From positions 2,172,432-2,220,817 of the forward strand of contig NW_019091358.1 of the NCBI RefSeq assembly GCF_001949145.1: a stretch of DNA of 48,386 bases. The letters are read 5' to 3'. How positions within the stretch are numbered: the stretch's first letter is position 1; each line of letters starts with the position of its first letter. This document shows positions 1-14,052 of the stretch, piece after piece. The DNA is from Acanthaster planci. Lineage: Eukaryota > Echinodermata > Asteroidea > Valvatida > Acanthasteridae. Below the pieces are notes generated by a model that was not told where the DNA came from, did no database searches, and saw nothing but the letters and a program-made list of their open reading frames with translations. The position numbers and the translations under genes were made by a program.

Positions 1-3000
1 GAATAGATAGAAGGAAAAATCCATGCGCAATTTTTCACAAAGGAGCGGAAAATCGTCGCATAATTCTTGCCTGACTTTTCAATGCGCTGTCCTTCATTGA
101 GCAATTGTCGCAGGTTACTTCGATCCAATTCTAACATGTCCTTGACAATGTCATTGGGCTGTATCTGCCATGTTCGTATGCTTGTTGTGAACCTTCAAAG
201 ACACGGAACTTCTGTGTCTTCATGTTATTGTGTGCTATTGTGAATATTTTTGGAACGGATTCGTTGAGCGTAAAAACATTATTTTTTTCCACATCTTCAA
301 AATTACTGATGACTTTACAGAGCCAAGCTTGAACACGTATGTCTTCATAATATCTAGACCGACCTGTGTACCGAGAAGATAAGTGAAATTTATTTGAAGA
401 CGTGATTTGAATTTATTTTAGTGTACATTTGTTTATGTAAATTAATTTGGATTTGCAGCCATAAGGCTACATTTGAATTTCTTGTTCTCTGATACGGAAA
501 TTTATGTTAAAGTGGTCCTTTGTAGTAGTTTAATTGTGGTTATCGTTGATGTGCATGCATGTCAAGCCTTTCCATTTCAAGCAAACCAGCAGATTACAAT
601 GGTTGCGACAGGAAAGTTTTGAAAGCGTGAAAATAACAGCTTGGCTCTGCATTATTCCAGGTCTTTTTCAAGAATTCCGTTTGACTGAGCAGCCTACACT
701 GTGGGACGAAAACGAAATCCAAAGCTTTGTGGATGTCACACCTAGACACTCGGCCAAACTGGATCAGGCTGGGATACTTTTTTCTTTGAAACCCGACCCT
801 TTACTTAATCATTAAATATTGTTGAACTGTCCGGAGATCCTGCTGAACCCACATGAATCGGACATTGTTCGCGGATCAAATAAGGTATCAACGTTGTGAA
901 ATCAGAGACGTGCTCGTACTTTCATGATCGTACACTCTACACTTACCTCCATGATATGCCACTAAAACGGTGTATGGACGTACCTTTATAATCACCCAAA
1001 ACGCATTCCAATTTACAGTGAAGTATTTCTTTGTAGGTCAGGTTTCATGCATGTATAACTAGGTGCGACAGCATATCCAACACAGTTGGCTCTGGGACCC
1101 GCCGGGTTATGATTGTTAAAGAGATGGAGTAACCCCTCTTAATGAACTCGCGGCTACACATTGCGCAAAGAAATGTTCGGTAAACGGGCCATAGTGTGTA
1201 TATATATTATATGGAGAGGTTGGATCAGAAAGTTTGAAGATGTATAGAAACTGTTTTCCCGGTATGATGCAGGTAAGCTACAGGCAACTAATATGAAAGA
1301 CGATAAAAAGAGGTCACAGTCAAAAGACGGATTCATCGCCAATATTAAGTTGAAATAGCCTGAGGGGGTTGGAACTTCTCAGGGTAAGATTGCAGCCAGT
1401 ACTATTGTATGAATCCTTACGATTTTTCAAATATCCTTTCATCGACAGCTGCAGGGTGATGATTAAAGGTCCGGCGCTGAAGATATGGATGCCAAGCGTG
1501 CAGAGTGCAAACAATAGACACTATCGTCTCGGAAAAGTTGCTTGTGTTTGTGTTTTCTTGTGTTTGTTTATCTTGTTTTGCTTTTATTCTTTTGTAAGCA
1601 GTTATCTGTCACTTTTTTATTTGGGGTTAAATTCTATTTAGTTTTGTGCCCTCGTTTTACCGCTTAAATAAACCAACATTAAACATCCACGCCCCACTAC
1701 CTATCCATAATTGGCTGGGTTGAGTTACTGTGTAAGCAGAGCTTGGCGAACTAGTGACCAGTTGAAATTTATACACATATTTATACACATAAAACCCCAG
1801 GTGTGAAACAAATGGGCTCCTTGGTCTTTCATTATTTATTAAGGGGGCAGGGGGTGATCGAGGTGTGGGAAGAGAGAGGGGTGCGTGTTTTTTGTTTGTT
1901 TGTTTTTTGTTTTTGGTTTGGTTTTTTTCTGAAGTTGGCCAACTCTCAGCAATGGTGACTGTCATCAGGCGGTCGGTTGCTTCTGGCTCTGCTTTCATTA
2001 AGTCACCTTCTCGTTCATCACAATCTGCATGCAGGCGCACGGTCCATAGGTTTTGCTGTCAACCATCTACTCGAACGGGCCTCCCACCAAACGATAAGCG
2101 TCCCGAGCGATATCCATTATGAGCGCGAGGAAAAGGTCACAAGACGTATGCAAGACGTGGACATCCTAACGGAAGGAATTTTTTTCTCATACGATTTTTT
2201 TTTCTTTTCTCCCTGTGTGTTTACCTAAGTCAATCTCGTGCAGGATATTAATGTCTTTCCACAGCTGTAAAAATACCCGGATGATTTTACCTCGGAGCTG
2301 CCATACCAACTAACCTAATTTTTTCCCCACTTATTGGATGACTTGATCTATAGGGAGTTTTACAACACCAATTTTACATGTGAAAAACATTCAATGCATA
2401 ATAGCCCTTTAAACAAAACTGGTTGTTGCCGCTAAATAGCAGAAACATATGGTATCATGTGTGCACCGTCAATAAATTAAATGTTGAAACGTTCGTTTGA
2501 AAAAAAAACCCATTCTAAGTTGGTGTAACCAGGTTGTGGGGGGTATATTGCTCAACGCTATAACTCCCATGCATACAGTGATAACGGCTTCAAACGTTGC
2601 ACAGCGTTTTATAAAACGTGAACAATAATTATACCCCCACTGTTCCAACAAGCAGAGAGATAAATGTATTCCGGGGTTTTTAAGATGACTGAAACCATTT
2701 ACATCAAAATGAAAACTATAGGCCTATGTGTAGGCCTATGTCTTAAATTTTATGAGATTTGATTTAGGTCGTCTAGGTGATGAAGCCAAAGACAACCCAT
2801 TGTTACATGAAATCCGAACAAGGAGTAACTCTTTTGAGTCGTTGATAAATGAATGTACAAAATTAGCCTCTTTGATAAGCTACACCCATAAAAAAATAAT
2901 GTTTCATTGCATACTAAATACGATAAATGGAAATCATGATCCTGTTGTTAATGTTGAGGGACCCCAAGTCTTTATTCGTTGTTTAATTTGGCGACTAAAC

Positions 3001-5700
3001 GTCAGAGTTTATCTACTGAAATATGCACATTTTATCAGTATGAAAGCAAGAAGTCAATCGTAAGATTGACTCAAAACGAACGCATTGAAAGCAAAAATCA
3101 TCAACGTCAATGGATTAAAACGCATGCCTTAAAGCACGTAAGGTTGACAGGATAACACGGAATCCAGAATACAATTCCGCATACCTACGGGAATACTAAA
3201 GGACCTTCTGATGGAAATGCCTTGTGAAAGTAGGGTAATAAAACCCGACGTTAAAACTATCTCAAATATGACACAGAATGCTATTACTAGGAAATGATAC
3301 CATTAAGTCCTCTTGACATTGCATCTTGACTTCTGGCTGGAGACACAAACAACATATCACAAAGCGCTATTAGAACTCATGACCAGGAAATGATATCATT
3401 TATTCACCTTGAAACTGCAGTGCGGACTTTAAGCTGTAAATCTGACCAAAATGTTCATGAGGATAACGAGTAAGGATTTCACATCGTCCTAGACATCATT
3501 GGTCGCCAAATGCTCCATTATGGTGGCCCTGCTGTCAATTTCCAAAGCATTAAAAAAGATGAGTCTGCTTGACCACACCTCTTGAGGTTCATACAGAAAT
3601 TTCCAAAATCCATCCCCGCCAAAAATTTGGTTCTGGAACCGCCATTGCCCATTTCTGAGTAAAGATGTAAGGGATAGGATCCAAACTCCCTCTTCTGTAC
3701 AGAGTGACAAATAACAGCATACAAGTTTTCATTATCATTATGAACAGAGAGTAAAGCCAAGAGGCTCTGTTTCTGTGCTTTTCTACATTTACAACGTTTT
3801 TACTGGAACAAGTTTCACTTAGCCTATGCATGGCTTTATCGTTCCACGTGAAAATAACATCTTCATTGCCAGTTTTAGAACTTTTTATATAAAAATCCTG
3901 TTGCTCAGTTACTTCACATTTATGGGTGTGCCGCTTTATAATGAAGAAGCTCACCATTTGCATAATTTACACACTGTAAAGATCCGTAAGCCTTGTACGG
4001 GTAAATGCACTTCAGTATATTTACCCAATTTTTTGCAAAAAGTGAAACCGGCGCGGACCATTGGAGTTAATGAGTAATGAACTCAAAATAGGACGACAAA
4101 CATGCGGACTTGCCTCGCATCACGTGCATACTTAACACTGTTGTACTTTCGATATGAGGGTCACAAAGCGGACGAAGGTCTTCCACTGAGCAAAGCGGAG
4201 CACAACATGTGTAGGATTATGATTGAAACAGCATGCGACTGGCTCATAGATTTCCGATATCTCCATGTCATTCCGGACGCAAGGCAATCACATAAATGTC
4301 GAATCCTTAGGGGGCATAGACTGTCAATGCATGACAGAAAGTTGCGTGACCAACAGAACCTTGAGTTGTTTAGTGCTGTTGTAGTGTGCTCACGAGTACG
4401 AAAACGTGTCTTCCATGCTTGATGATTAATGATGCTTGATTCCATGTGAAGGAGGAGATAGTAAAGTCCTTTTTTTCGCAGGATAATAATACAGGATACT
4501 TTAGAATAACAGCGCATTCGTAGGTGCCCTTTTACGATGGCCGCTCGAACAGTTATTCTGGTTAAAAGGGGGGGGGGACCGGACAACTCTGTCGTTGATG
4601 TGCTAACATTCTGTGGGTGCCTGCGCTTAAGCCATGAAACTAGCACATCCTTGTTGGTTCTGAATTAGGAATGGGACGCACTTGAGAAAGACAAACCGAA
4701 GCCAGACTCACCATGATTTACAAGGAGTCACATGGGTTGAAATTAAGCAAAATGTAGTTTGGGTACAACAGTTCTCGCCAATCCCTTAGGCTGTCTGGCC
4801 AGTATCCACTCATGAGACCTCTTTAAAGAAAGATTGTTTTCAAGTACTCCCTTTGCCCCAGAATGATTCCAGAATGGAATCTCTTGCTAGATGAAAATGT
4901 AGACAGCTTCAGGGCTTTTGAGGTTCAACACCAAATCACCAAATGTGGTCATAGATTTTTTTTCCAACAGGCCAACTTGGCAAAGATTCCATGTAGTCTT
5001 CAACCCAGGCGTACATCACAAGCCTGTAGACTCCCATTGGCTAGACCCCAACCACCGCAGAGTAAAGAGTCTTGAAAGATTGATCACCCCAGGAACCCAT
5101 AATTGCTATCAGGAACTGTATCTCATTATTTACAGTCATGCGCTGACTCGTCGTGGCTGTTTGGGTTTTGACTGGTATTCTTGTACTTCTGCAGCAGCAA
5201 AATGAAATGTAGATTGAGAGGGAATCCGAGAGATGTATTAGCCACCATAATATAGTCGTACAGGTTCAGGCATGACCGGTGACAAAAGTCTTACTTTGTG
5301 GGCGTGGCTGCTCGAGCTTTCAACCTTACCAAAATCTAGTTCAATAGGCCCATGTTAAAACGTCATGTTGCTGCTGCCACCTTAACCCATCAACTTCACT
5401 GTGATAGCCCAATAGGACGTTGTATACACCTTTGATGCAGAAGCGTAACTTTATATCAGGAGTTCCAAGCAAACACTCGTTCCGAAAAAAGTCTTTCACA
5501 ATGATTGTGCCAGTAAACGTTTGCGTTTATAGAATAGACCATTTGCGCCCACTAAGTCACATGACATACAGTGGGTAGCAAACATCAACAAACATGACGT
5601 CCTCTCATAGCAAAGTCTGTCATAGGTGTCACTTACCAAAAGAAAAATCCGGTAAGGTACTCAGGCTACAAATGTGCTTTATTTTGGTAAACAAGCTTAA
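1..5700. other. Non-coding stretch, no gene recognised
   Basis: I see no protein family, RNA gene or conserved exon on either strand. The open frames are short, overlap each other on both strands and have no recognisable motif. Low-complexity features are a T/G tract near 1884-1930 and a G run at 4568-4577. Two TAGGCCTA octamers lie 12 bp apart, at 2719-2726 and 2731-2738. A short exon without a known motif could be missed. Confidence 0.6.
1884..1930. repeat. T/G-rich (TTTG)n microsatellite
   Basis: An imperfect run of TTTG/TTTTTG units. The apparent open frame crossing it (Phe/Leu/Val-rich) is a by-product of the repeat, not a gene. Confidence 0.75.
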
Positions 5701-5703
5701 AAC

Positions 5704-5940
5704 TCACTCTGCTGTAGGGGACGCCGTGTTTGTTGATGTTTGATATACGATCTTGCTGGTATTAAGAGACAGTGTGTTGGCTTTGAACCAGGAAAAAACT
5801 TTTATAAGTTCTGTATTAAGAATATGAATCAACGATTGAAAATTTGGATTACAAGAGAAGATTGTGTCATCTGCAAAAACAGAAAAAGTATGAGAAGATG
5901 AGTTACTCAGATCATGGGTTCCTACTCTATGTATTGGCAA
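5704..5940 (-). pseudogene. LINE reverse-transcriptase fragment (FADD box)
   Basis: This is a remnant of a non-LTR retrotransposon reverse transcriptase, the enzyme that copies LINE RNA into DNA. The minus-strand frame holds an F-A-D-D-T catalytic box (motif C, two metal-binding aspartates) preceded by S-H-T-F-S-V. It is followed about 30 residues later by a V-F-S-W-F-K-A-N-T-L-S-L-N segment and then T-S-K-I-V-Y. This order is typical of CR1/L2/Jockey-type RTs (W-F.aN.L.lN..K). Only about 78 codons survive of an RT normally several hundred residues long. A stop lies just upstream (plus-strand 5947-5949), and the frame ends at TGA soon after motif D. No endonuclease or other RT motifs are visible nearby. 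It is a dead 5'- and 3'-truncated copy. The family call to clade level is inference. Confidence 0.8.
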
Positions 5941-8900
5941 CGTTACCTAGTGAGCGTAATCAGTGTATTGTGTCTTGCAGGCGTTTTTCAACCAATTCTG
6001 TAAAATTGAAGCGTGCTATTCTGACAAATTAACTTATCTTTGATATTAAATATAAACATAAATATGATATTACATATACATGACGAAAGTTCCTTTTTAA
6101 ACGTTGCGCAGGAAGTGGGTTTCAATTAATTCACTGACTTTGGTGTGTATGAATGATGACCACAATTAAAAGCAAAAAGGTTTTGTTTGAATAAGCTTAA
6201 ACTTGGGCGTGTTTTAAATGCGTGGCAAGTTCAGGCAGGTACCAGATCAATAGCTAAATGAAGAATGCACATTAAAATCCAGGGAATTATACGGTGTTTT
6301 TAGTAAATTGGAAACAGGCGAGAAAATGCGTATGTTTGTAGCATTCTCTCACACTATATGCATTAAATAGTGCCTCGATTTCTTAAAAGGCTTTCAGCAT
6401 GGAATATGTAAAAGCTTCCTGAAATACCCTTTAGCCACCTTTTCGACATGAGTGCTCTCAATGTACTGAGGCAAATTTGATAAGAAGGGATTGAATATGA
6501 ATCAATGCAAAAAGTTCGGGCCATAAAAACATTCAGCTGAAGAGCGTTTGCAAAATTTCCTTAAGATATCTCTATTTTAGTCCATGGTATGGTAATAGCA
6601 TGCAAAGAGAAGAAATGACATGAAAGCTTCGACAAATTTGATTCCAATTCTCTTCCCATCTTGCACTCTTTATTGGAGTATAAATTCTTCCGGCGGGTGA
6701 ATCTCAAAAGCCTGTACTCGTGCAGAGCAAATAGCTTAGTTTTTTCACCCCTAACAAGTCACTCGTCTTTTTCAGCGAATTACATTTTCAAAAAAGAAAC
6801 AAGGAAGGGGACGACAGCTCTAAGAGTTGCCTCAATTGATGGCTGATCAGCCTGAGCACAAGGATGTTTCGCCATGCACTTCATGATTCTTCGTCTTCAT
6901 GATCTCGGCGTCTGCTGAGGTACGTCAGCGTCTGCTGATGTCCAAGGTACTTCTAGCTGCAGCTGGTATTCAGTGTCGTTCTATTAAATAAAATGTAATA
7001 CAACTTCGAGGGCACTGATTCTCAATAAAGGTCTGAACTGACATTACCTTTCCTGTCTAACACAACGACCGACCTAAAATCTTCCTGGCATTAAATTCCT
7101 CAATGACGTCTTTTTAAACCAATGGATTCGTTGATGCAGTCGTATTTTTTATATTTCGGATGAACATAAGCACAATTTTAGAAGAGTTTTTTTTTTTAGA
7201 GAATTAGAGAGTTTTAGAAGTAGAATTGCCTACTTTGACATTTTTTTCAGTTCACTGCATGTTATTTCCAAAGAGATTAAAACGAGGAGAGCTTTATGGT
7301 TTACTTTTATGATGTCAACCACATCAAAAAGTATTGGAAATGTTGTGCATGTGTTTAGTTGTTCCAACACTACGTGCTTGTCCAGCCTACAAGCATTCCA
7401 CAAATGACTAGATTTTTGTTTACGTTTTGCCCTATCTGGGAGTCTACATTACAAGTCAGCTGCTGATGATTATTAGTGGTGCTGGCGTTCTTTGTCTAAA
7501 GAGGCATGGCATATGTTGGGAGCATTAACCAAATTAAAAAAAAAAAATTCTGAATACATTCGTAGTAAAATCTACCAACATGCCCTTACAATTCCATAGC
7601 ATTAGCTTACCGCGACTTGTTCTTCCTACTGTCAGTACCATGACCATTGTACCGCTGGCAATATGTTATAACAACAGCTGTACAGGGCTCCCGTAAATAG
7701 AAACGCTATTCGACACATCCAAAAACAGATCGATAAGGATATATGATGTAAAGTACATAATAGTTACAACTGATCGGCAATCTCATCACATATCAACTTT
7801 AAAATAAGAAAAGAACGTATCAACTGTAAAATAAGACGAGCACGCTTTAAATATACAACCTTGCTATATTGGTGTCAGTGTCAACAATAGCTATTGGCTA
7901 ATTAGATGAACTGACCACGTGCAGTTTGCCATTGATGTTTTGCCAAAACGGCTAGCAGAATATTACTAATAAAAATTTCAAAAAGTATTTAGACAGGCAC
8001 TTTTGAGAAACCACTGTCGATTTCTGTGTGGCGTGACATGGCGTGACGTGACATGGCATGGTGTGTATTAGGGTTGGAGAGGGTCATTAACATGTTCTCG
8101 ATCAGTCCTTTACAAAACAACCCGTTCGTGATTTTTTAGTGATATTTGGCCAGAATTGCGTGCTTATATTGTGTTCCACAAGAGCTCCGTTTTCATCTAT
8201 CTGGTATAGTCATTATTGTTAAAATGGTGTAAAGTGGGCGTTAGGTTCATCATTGTAGATCATGTCATTATAGAGCCGAACTTTGTCAGAGCTGTCCCAT
8301 ATCTGATAGTTTTTAACCTGGCATGCATAAAAACACCCATTATCAGTACAATGATTTAATTGTTTGGGTCATTATGAAGTTCAAGGCCACACGCTTGCCA
8401 GCCCATTTAGATTAGGCATGGGAAGTGAAAAATTATAGAGTCCTGGGCGCTGCGCAAAAATAGTATGTCAGACTTTCCTGCAAATGACAACAGTTACCTA
8501 CAAGTCCTTAACGTTCCTTAAAAAAATCACTTCAACAATATCGAAAAAAATTCGAGGTGGTTGATTTCTGTCCCCACTCCCGTTAAGACTAGGTATCCAA
8601 CTGATTCGATCAGTTATTAACAAAAATGATGGAAATTAGTCAGTACTTTATAAACTGATCCCGTTATATATTTCCCAGAAATATCTGATCTGAATATCGA
8701 TGAGAGCACTTACTTTTGACTTCGAGCCGCACACAAGATACTGTTGAACATACGTTTAAATGCGTCAAGTCATGCTGCCATAAACCCTTGTATATTTTTC
8801 TCCTTTTACAAATGAATCGATTGGTAATTTTATATTTAAAAACCTATATTGTCTTACTCCTTCCCGTCGAGATGGGCAGCTGCGTATGCAATATGTCCGT

Positions 8901-9298
8901 TTCATGAGAGAAAATCCATAATCTTGCCTGGCTTGTTATACCTAAGCAAACAATGATCGATATTTTTACAGTAGCATAAATCAGTCCCGTTATCGAGTTC
9001 AACATTCCGCAGTGGACCTTAGGTCAACTTAAAAGAATAACTAAAGCTGAAAGCCTGCAGACCATGATAAGCTGAGGTTTCAAGTTAGTTGAATGGAGCC
9101 ATGTACCCCGATTAGCGCAGTTGTCACAAAAAATCCCTGAATGTCACAAAAGCTAATATGGGAAATTTGGCCTTCCGCACACATCATAAAAATAATGGTT
9201 TGCAGTTGTAACCCCATTGTCCATCTGCTCTGCCATGGTTATTCAAGTAAGCAGTATTGATATGACTTCAAACAGTCCACTACAGAGGCGTGCATTCA
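5941..9298. other. Non-coding stretch, no gene recognised
   Basis: I see no coding or RNA features here. GCGTCTGCTGA occurs twice 20 bp apart (6908-6918 and 6928-6938). A short imperfect GTGACATGGC tandem lies at 8026-8065. The rest is AT-rich unique-looking sequence. Confidence 0.55.
8026..8065. repeat. Short imperfect tandem repeat (GTGACATGGC-like)
   Basis: About four imperfect units built on GTGACATGGC / GTGACGTGAC follow one another. No function is apparent. Confidence 0.6.
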
Positions 9299-9850
9299 TA
9301 ATGGCGCGTTTCGCGCGGAGAACGCTTAGTACGGGTAAAAATTTTATTCGAGAATGTCGACAAGAATCGACATAGAGTTCCAAAGTGTGACGTCACTGTG
9401 AACCAGAAAGTGCCCTGCAAACGAATGGAGTACGCGCTGGTTCACGCGCTCAATGCCTTTTACACACTAAATGTGCGCGTGACGTATTCACTTCGGTACT
9501 CTATTCTGATTACGGTTCTACGCAGCCCTTCCATATTTCTTTATTCGAGAATGTATCCAGTCCGTAAGTGACTTCGTCACAAAGGCAAACGTGCCACAAT
9601 TTTCAGGCTCTAATTGGACAATCGCTGAAGGTGCGCGTTAAATTCCGGTTCCATGGTTCCATGTAAACGGTGATCAATGCATGTAACCCTGTGTGCAGTG
9701 CGCGTGTGCAGTGGGCGTGGTTTAAATTGAAGTGACGTCACAGTTAATACGAACCGGATGGTTTTGCGTACACGCGGAACGCGTGCAAGAACCCGCTTGG
9801 AATATTTACTACCAGCTGTCTTTCTTTTGCCGCATGGGGTGCACTTCAAC
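9299..9850. other. CpG-rich block with repeated GTGAC...GTCAC palindromes
   Basis: This block has many more CpGs than the AT-rich surroundings (for example GCGCGTTTCGCGCGG near 9304). GTGACGTCAC occurs at 9387-9396 and 9732-9741, with the related hairpin GTGACTTCGTCAC at 9568-9580. The 14-mer TTATTCGAGAATGT occurs at 9344-9357 and 9541-9554. A duplicated GTGTGCAGTG unit lies near 9693-9712. TGACGTCA is the full consensus for CREB/ATF binding, so the block could be regulatory. The internal repetition fits a non-autonomous DNA transposon equally well. No terminal inverted repeats were established. Confidence 0.4.
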
Positions 9851-12800
9851 TCGGGGCGAATAGTATTTAGATTTTCCATGTTGAGTGCGTATTTTTCTCT
9901 TCCGCCTGGTGCTCAACTTTATGACGGCATCAACACTCTATATAAATCAATGATATATTCATCCTCTGCACCATCTCGTGTAAGTCCTGAAGGTTATATG
10001 CCTAGTGCTGTTTTCACCTTCTTCTAGCAAAAAGTCATTCAAACTTATGAATTATTGAAGACATTGACTGTTATTGCTGACCGGGTGAAAAGCATGCCGA
10101 CTCCACAAAAGACGAGCGCTCCATAACCTCTGCTTTGGGAATACGGATGGATTATATAGAACGTTTTACCTGAACAAGTCCTTCTGATCGTCAGCATTAA
10201 ACATGTAAGACGGTTCGCGCACCCGGTATTACCAAACGTCAGTGCAGAAGTTCACTGAAGCCTATGGGCCTTGCTGCGCAAATCCTGCGCCAAAGTTCAG
10301 ATAGCTATTTCTTTCGGAAACTTAGATATTAGGGCCTATGCATTAATTAATGTTTTTCACCTTACGCGAGACCTATGTATTAATTAAACAATTAAATTCA
10401 TAGCAATGTCAATGGGGCAGGGGAAGGTTAAAGATCTCTTTTAGCAAAAATGGCTTTGGAGAAATTCTAATAATTAGATTATAGATTTACCCATTTAATT
10501 AAAAACAAAGCTTCAGTCCGAAATTGAAATATCATCCTGTGATTTCGTGAGGACTGCGCGTAAGCCGAAGGGAAAAACGTATACAACTATAAAGAATTCC
10601 AAAGGGCCCGGATGTTGACAAGAGGACATAAAAGTGTTGATTTTGACGGCCAGGCACGATGCAAAATATACACATGTTGCCTGGACAGTATTTTCATTGT
10701 GGTTTAGCCTGCTGATCCCCACGCGAGCCGGAGACAAACTCCTCAACACAATGTCGAACAAAACAAGCCATTCTAGAGAAAGCATCTATAATCTCAGGCA
10801 ATTGCAAAGCCTGCGTCATCGCCGGCTACGACCTGATTTTATTAGAAAGCCGCGACACAAGAATCGCCCTGCAAGGAAAACGCGAAAAGGAACGTCTAGG
10901 CATGTTTTGTCGTCGCGAGATTGTGCTTGGGGAATATTATCCGAGCACTTCTACCCCGCTCTCCCTCTATGAAACTGTGAAGAAAAACTCAAGTTTAAGA
11001 AAAATGTTAAAACTGGTTATTGCAACGATGCCGCTGCAGCTGATTTGAACAGCAGCTGTTTGCTCCTGGCAAGTAGGGAAGTCAGTTCCAAACTGACGCT
11101 AATATAGGCCTAGCTCAGTTGCTTTTAACTGGGATGCGTGAGGGATTTCGGGAACTTCTACTTTTTTTCTAGGTTGATGCATCTGATACTGAAAAACTCT
11201 GGTTAATGTGTTTGCAACTAACGTACCTGCTGATGAGAATTAGTTATTAACTCGAACTCCACATTCGGGTATCTCAAGTTGTAGGTCAATAATTGACCAT
11301 GCCTTGGAGCATAACTGAAGGTTCTGTTACAGAATAAAAAATTCCAATATCAACCAAAACTACATCCTACCAAATATATTTGGTTACACCCGTTATTAAG
11401 TATTAAAACTCACTACGTACTTCAAAGTAACAAAGTAATATTGTGATTTTTCATTAAATATGATTTATTTACAATTGTGTTTAAAATGTCTAGAGATGTG
11501 TAGGGCTTTCAAAGTTGGATGCACAATGGGGTGAAAGATGTTCCTTTGTGCTTCACTTGATTCATTCCATTTTTTTAATAAACCTCCTCTTTTAAGAGGA
11601 AAACCTCTTAGCCGATTCTGTAACCTACCAGTTACACGATTGCCCGACAAGGTATTATCAAAGGGAATCACAAAAGCCGCTCATTTCCTTGGAGGGTTTC
11701 TGGCTGTGGATCAATTTCTCGACCTGCCCGACTTTGACTGAATCTCTGTGCCCTGATGATGGGTACAGAACATCACATCCAGATGGTAATCCTCCAATAA
11801 TGAAGAATAACCCTAGTCCTCCACGAAATCATCTGCGGGAGGGCGGGAAAGAAATGGAATATGGAATGGTTGTCGCTGAGTATTCTTGCTTTCGTGTCTG
11901 AGCCAAATGCTGTATTGCAAAGATTTTTTCCCTCAGAGTGATCCATCTGCCGATTGCATTCTCGAAAACGCGTTTCGAAGTTGTCCCTTTCTACCGTAGT
12001 GCCGAGCTGGCTCGGCTCTCTTGAGATTGTGAAACGTGACAGGATGACGGCATATCATATTCCGAAACGCCACATCTGGCATCAAGCCACATCTCTGCAT
12101 GACAGTCATGTGTTTTATGCATCAACGTCTCCCACGCCAAACATGTAATCAATTCAACAAACCCCCAATCTTGCTAAACGGCTTTGAACCGAAGTCCTCG
12201 ACAAATATGTGACACGTGCCTGTAATTTTGCCCTGTTCGAACTGTACACGGTTGGGATCATCCACGGCACAAGACAAGCCTGGAAGATTTATTTTGTTGA
12301 TGATGATGTTTGTTTGTGCATGGGTTTTAGGGTGGTGTACGCTTCCATTCCATGGGTCTATAGCCCGCCATGTGATTTTAAAACTAACAAAATGATACTC
12401 AATTCATGCTTGGAGAATGTTTGAAGGGTGCCTTAACTTTGGTTTCCATATGGAGAGGCATGGAATTCACTGCTGATAGCGCTGCGTTTGGTTCGAATGA
12501 CGTGGGTTTTACAGAATGTAAATTGATCTAATCAATTTACGGTGAAAGCAAAAGTTCCCTTTCCCTCTTTTAAAAAAGGAGAAACATACAGAATACAGTT
12601 TTCTCGCAGGGGTTAACTTCAACTGTAGGGGACATTATGCACTGCGGGAACTCCGTACGTACATGCCTTCGACAAAGCTCTTGAGTTCTAAGACAGACCG
12701 GACAGGCCCTGCGCAAAAACACTTGGCAAATATTTGGGCACCTCTCCGTCTTCTGAGCGAATCGCCAGTAACCACGACTGAGTAAGATCGAATACGGTAA

Positions 12801-13539
12801 TTTGAACATTTTGATCGGGCCAAGTGGGCCAAGGTTTTATCTTTCTCTTCCCTCTCACTCAATTGGTTGAGTGTGTGAGACAAGCGGGAATGTAAAGTGC
12901 CCGGCTCGTTGTGTAAGGAAAGGGATCCCCGTTGCAGCAAATTGAACGTGATATCCATACGCGATAGTCCTCTTCCTATCCATCAGTTGAAATCATGAAT
13001 TTGAAATGCTGTCACTAAATGCTGAGACGGGTTTCTTATCAAACTTGTAAATAAATGTCAAAAGTTGTTTTATATTTTACACACAATAAGGGATTGGGAG
13101 TATTAAACATGGGCCCCCGATAAAAAAAAAATTACATTCAACCGCAAGGTCTGGAATATGTGAACATGTCAGCCTCAGTGCGGAATGGCCTTTGATTTGT
13201 TTGCCTCGCGACAGACTTAAATTCTGAAGTGGAGAGTATAACCAGACAGCTCCCTGTCGTCGCCTTCAGCTTGCTCTCGCACTCGCCCATGCATTCCACG
13301 CAAGTCGCTCATCCGCAGTAGTAGTTTATGCTTCGGTTCAAAACTCAGTTGAGGAGGTAGCCGGTGAAGTGTTAGCCTCCCAGGCCCATGTCTGCGTCAC
13401 TAATGCAAGGACAAGATTTGACAGCTACGAAGGCTGCGTGCATGAGCATTTGAGCATGTCGTTTCGCCCTTGCGTCCCTAACGCTGTTATTTGCTGATAC
13501 CCAGCGTCCACAGTTATAGAGGGCGCTGCACGTATAGGT
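9851..13539. other. Non-coding stretch, no gene recognised
   Basis: A TATA-like TATATAAAT lies near 9938-9948, but no convincing first exon follows. A TAGGCCTA octamer lies at 11105-11112 and a small perfect hairpin at 12518-12540. The open frames here are short and unrecognised. Confidence 0.55.
12518..12540. repeat. Small inverted repeat (10-bp arms, 3-nt loop)
   Basis: GTAAATTGAT, loop CTA, ATCAATTTAC: the arms are perfect. It is AT-rich. No gene is adjacent, so a terminator or RNA role is not indicated. Confidence 0.7.
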
Positions 13540-14052
13540 AACCCCCCCCAAAGGGGCGGGGGATAAAAAACCAACCCAAAATTAATATTTATATTTCTCC
13601 ACATATGTATTTCAAGCAATTGTTGGGGTTTTGTTATCAAATTGAAGCTTGGGATGCCATTGTTTCATGTTATCAATTCAAAAATTAAGACTTCATTAAT
13701 TTAGAATTTGATATGTGTTGTGTAGAGATAATTTTGATTACATTAGGATTAGAGGAGTTGGTTTCTTGTCTTGTCTAATGGGATTTACCACGGCAATCAA
13801 AATGCAGTCTTAAAGCTCAGAATATAACAGGATCACTGGAAAGGCCTACAAATTTAGGAAACCTAACCAAACAGGGTCTGTTATGTTTGAACCTTCTAGT
13901 TTCCACTAACAAACAAAGAGGATCCTAAAATAGTTCAACGCAATTAATTGTCACTGAAGTACCGGTAATACCTTGTTACAGTTTGACTGAGGTAAATTAC
14001 TTAGGTCCAGCTAAGGATGTTTTCTTTAAAACAAGCTCTTAAAACTATGAAA
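13540..14052 (+). repeat. Dispersed repeat, copy 1 (about 500 bp)
   Basis: This copy is recognisably related, in the same orientation, to 30559-31073. Shared landmarks in order are: AGGTRACCCC with a C run; AAAAACCAA; CAAATTRAAGC; AAGACTTC; TTGATRTGTTG; CAATGSGATTTACCAC followed by GCAATCA; TCTGTTAT; CCACTAACAAAC; AGGATCCT; a GGTAAATT stretch; and AACAARCTC with TTAAACT. The two copies differ by many substitutions and indels, so the element is old. No coding frame or RT motif is seen. It is probably a non-autonomous transposable element. The family is unknown, and the ends are approximate. Confidence 0.7.
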
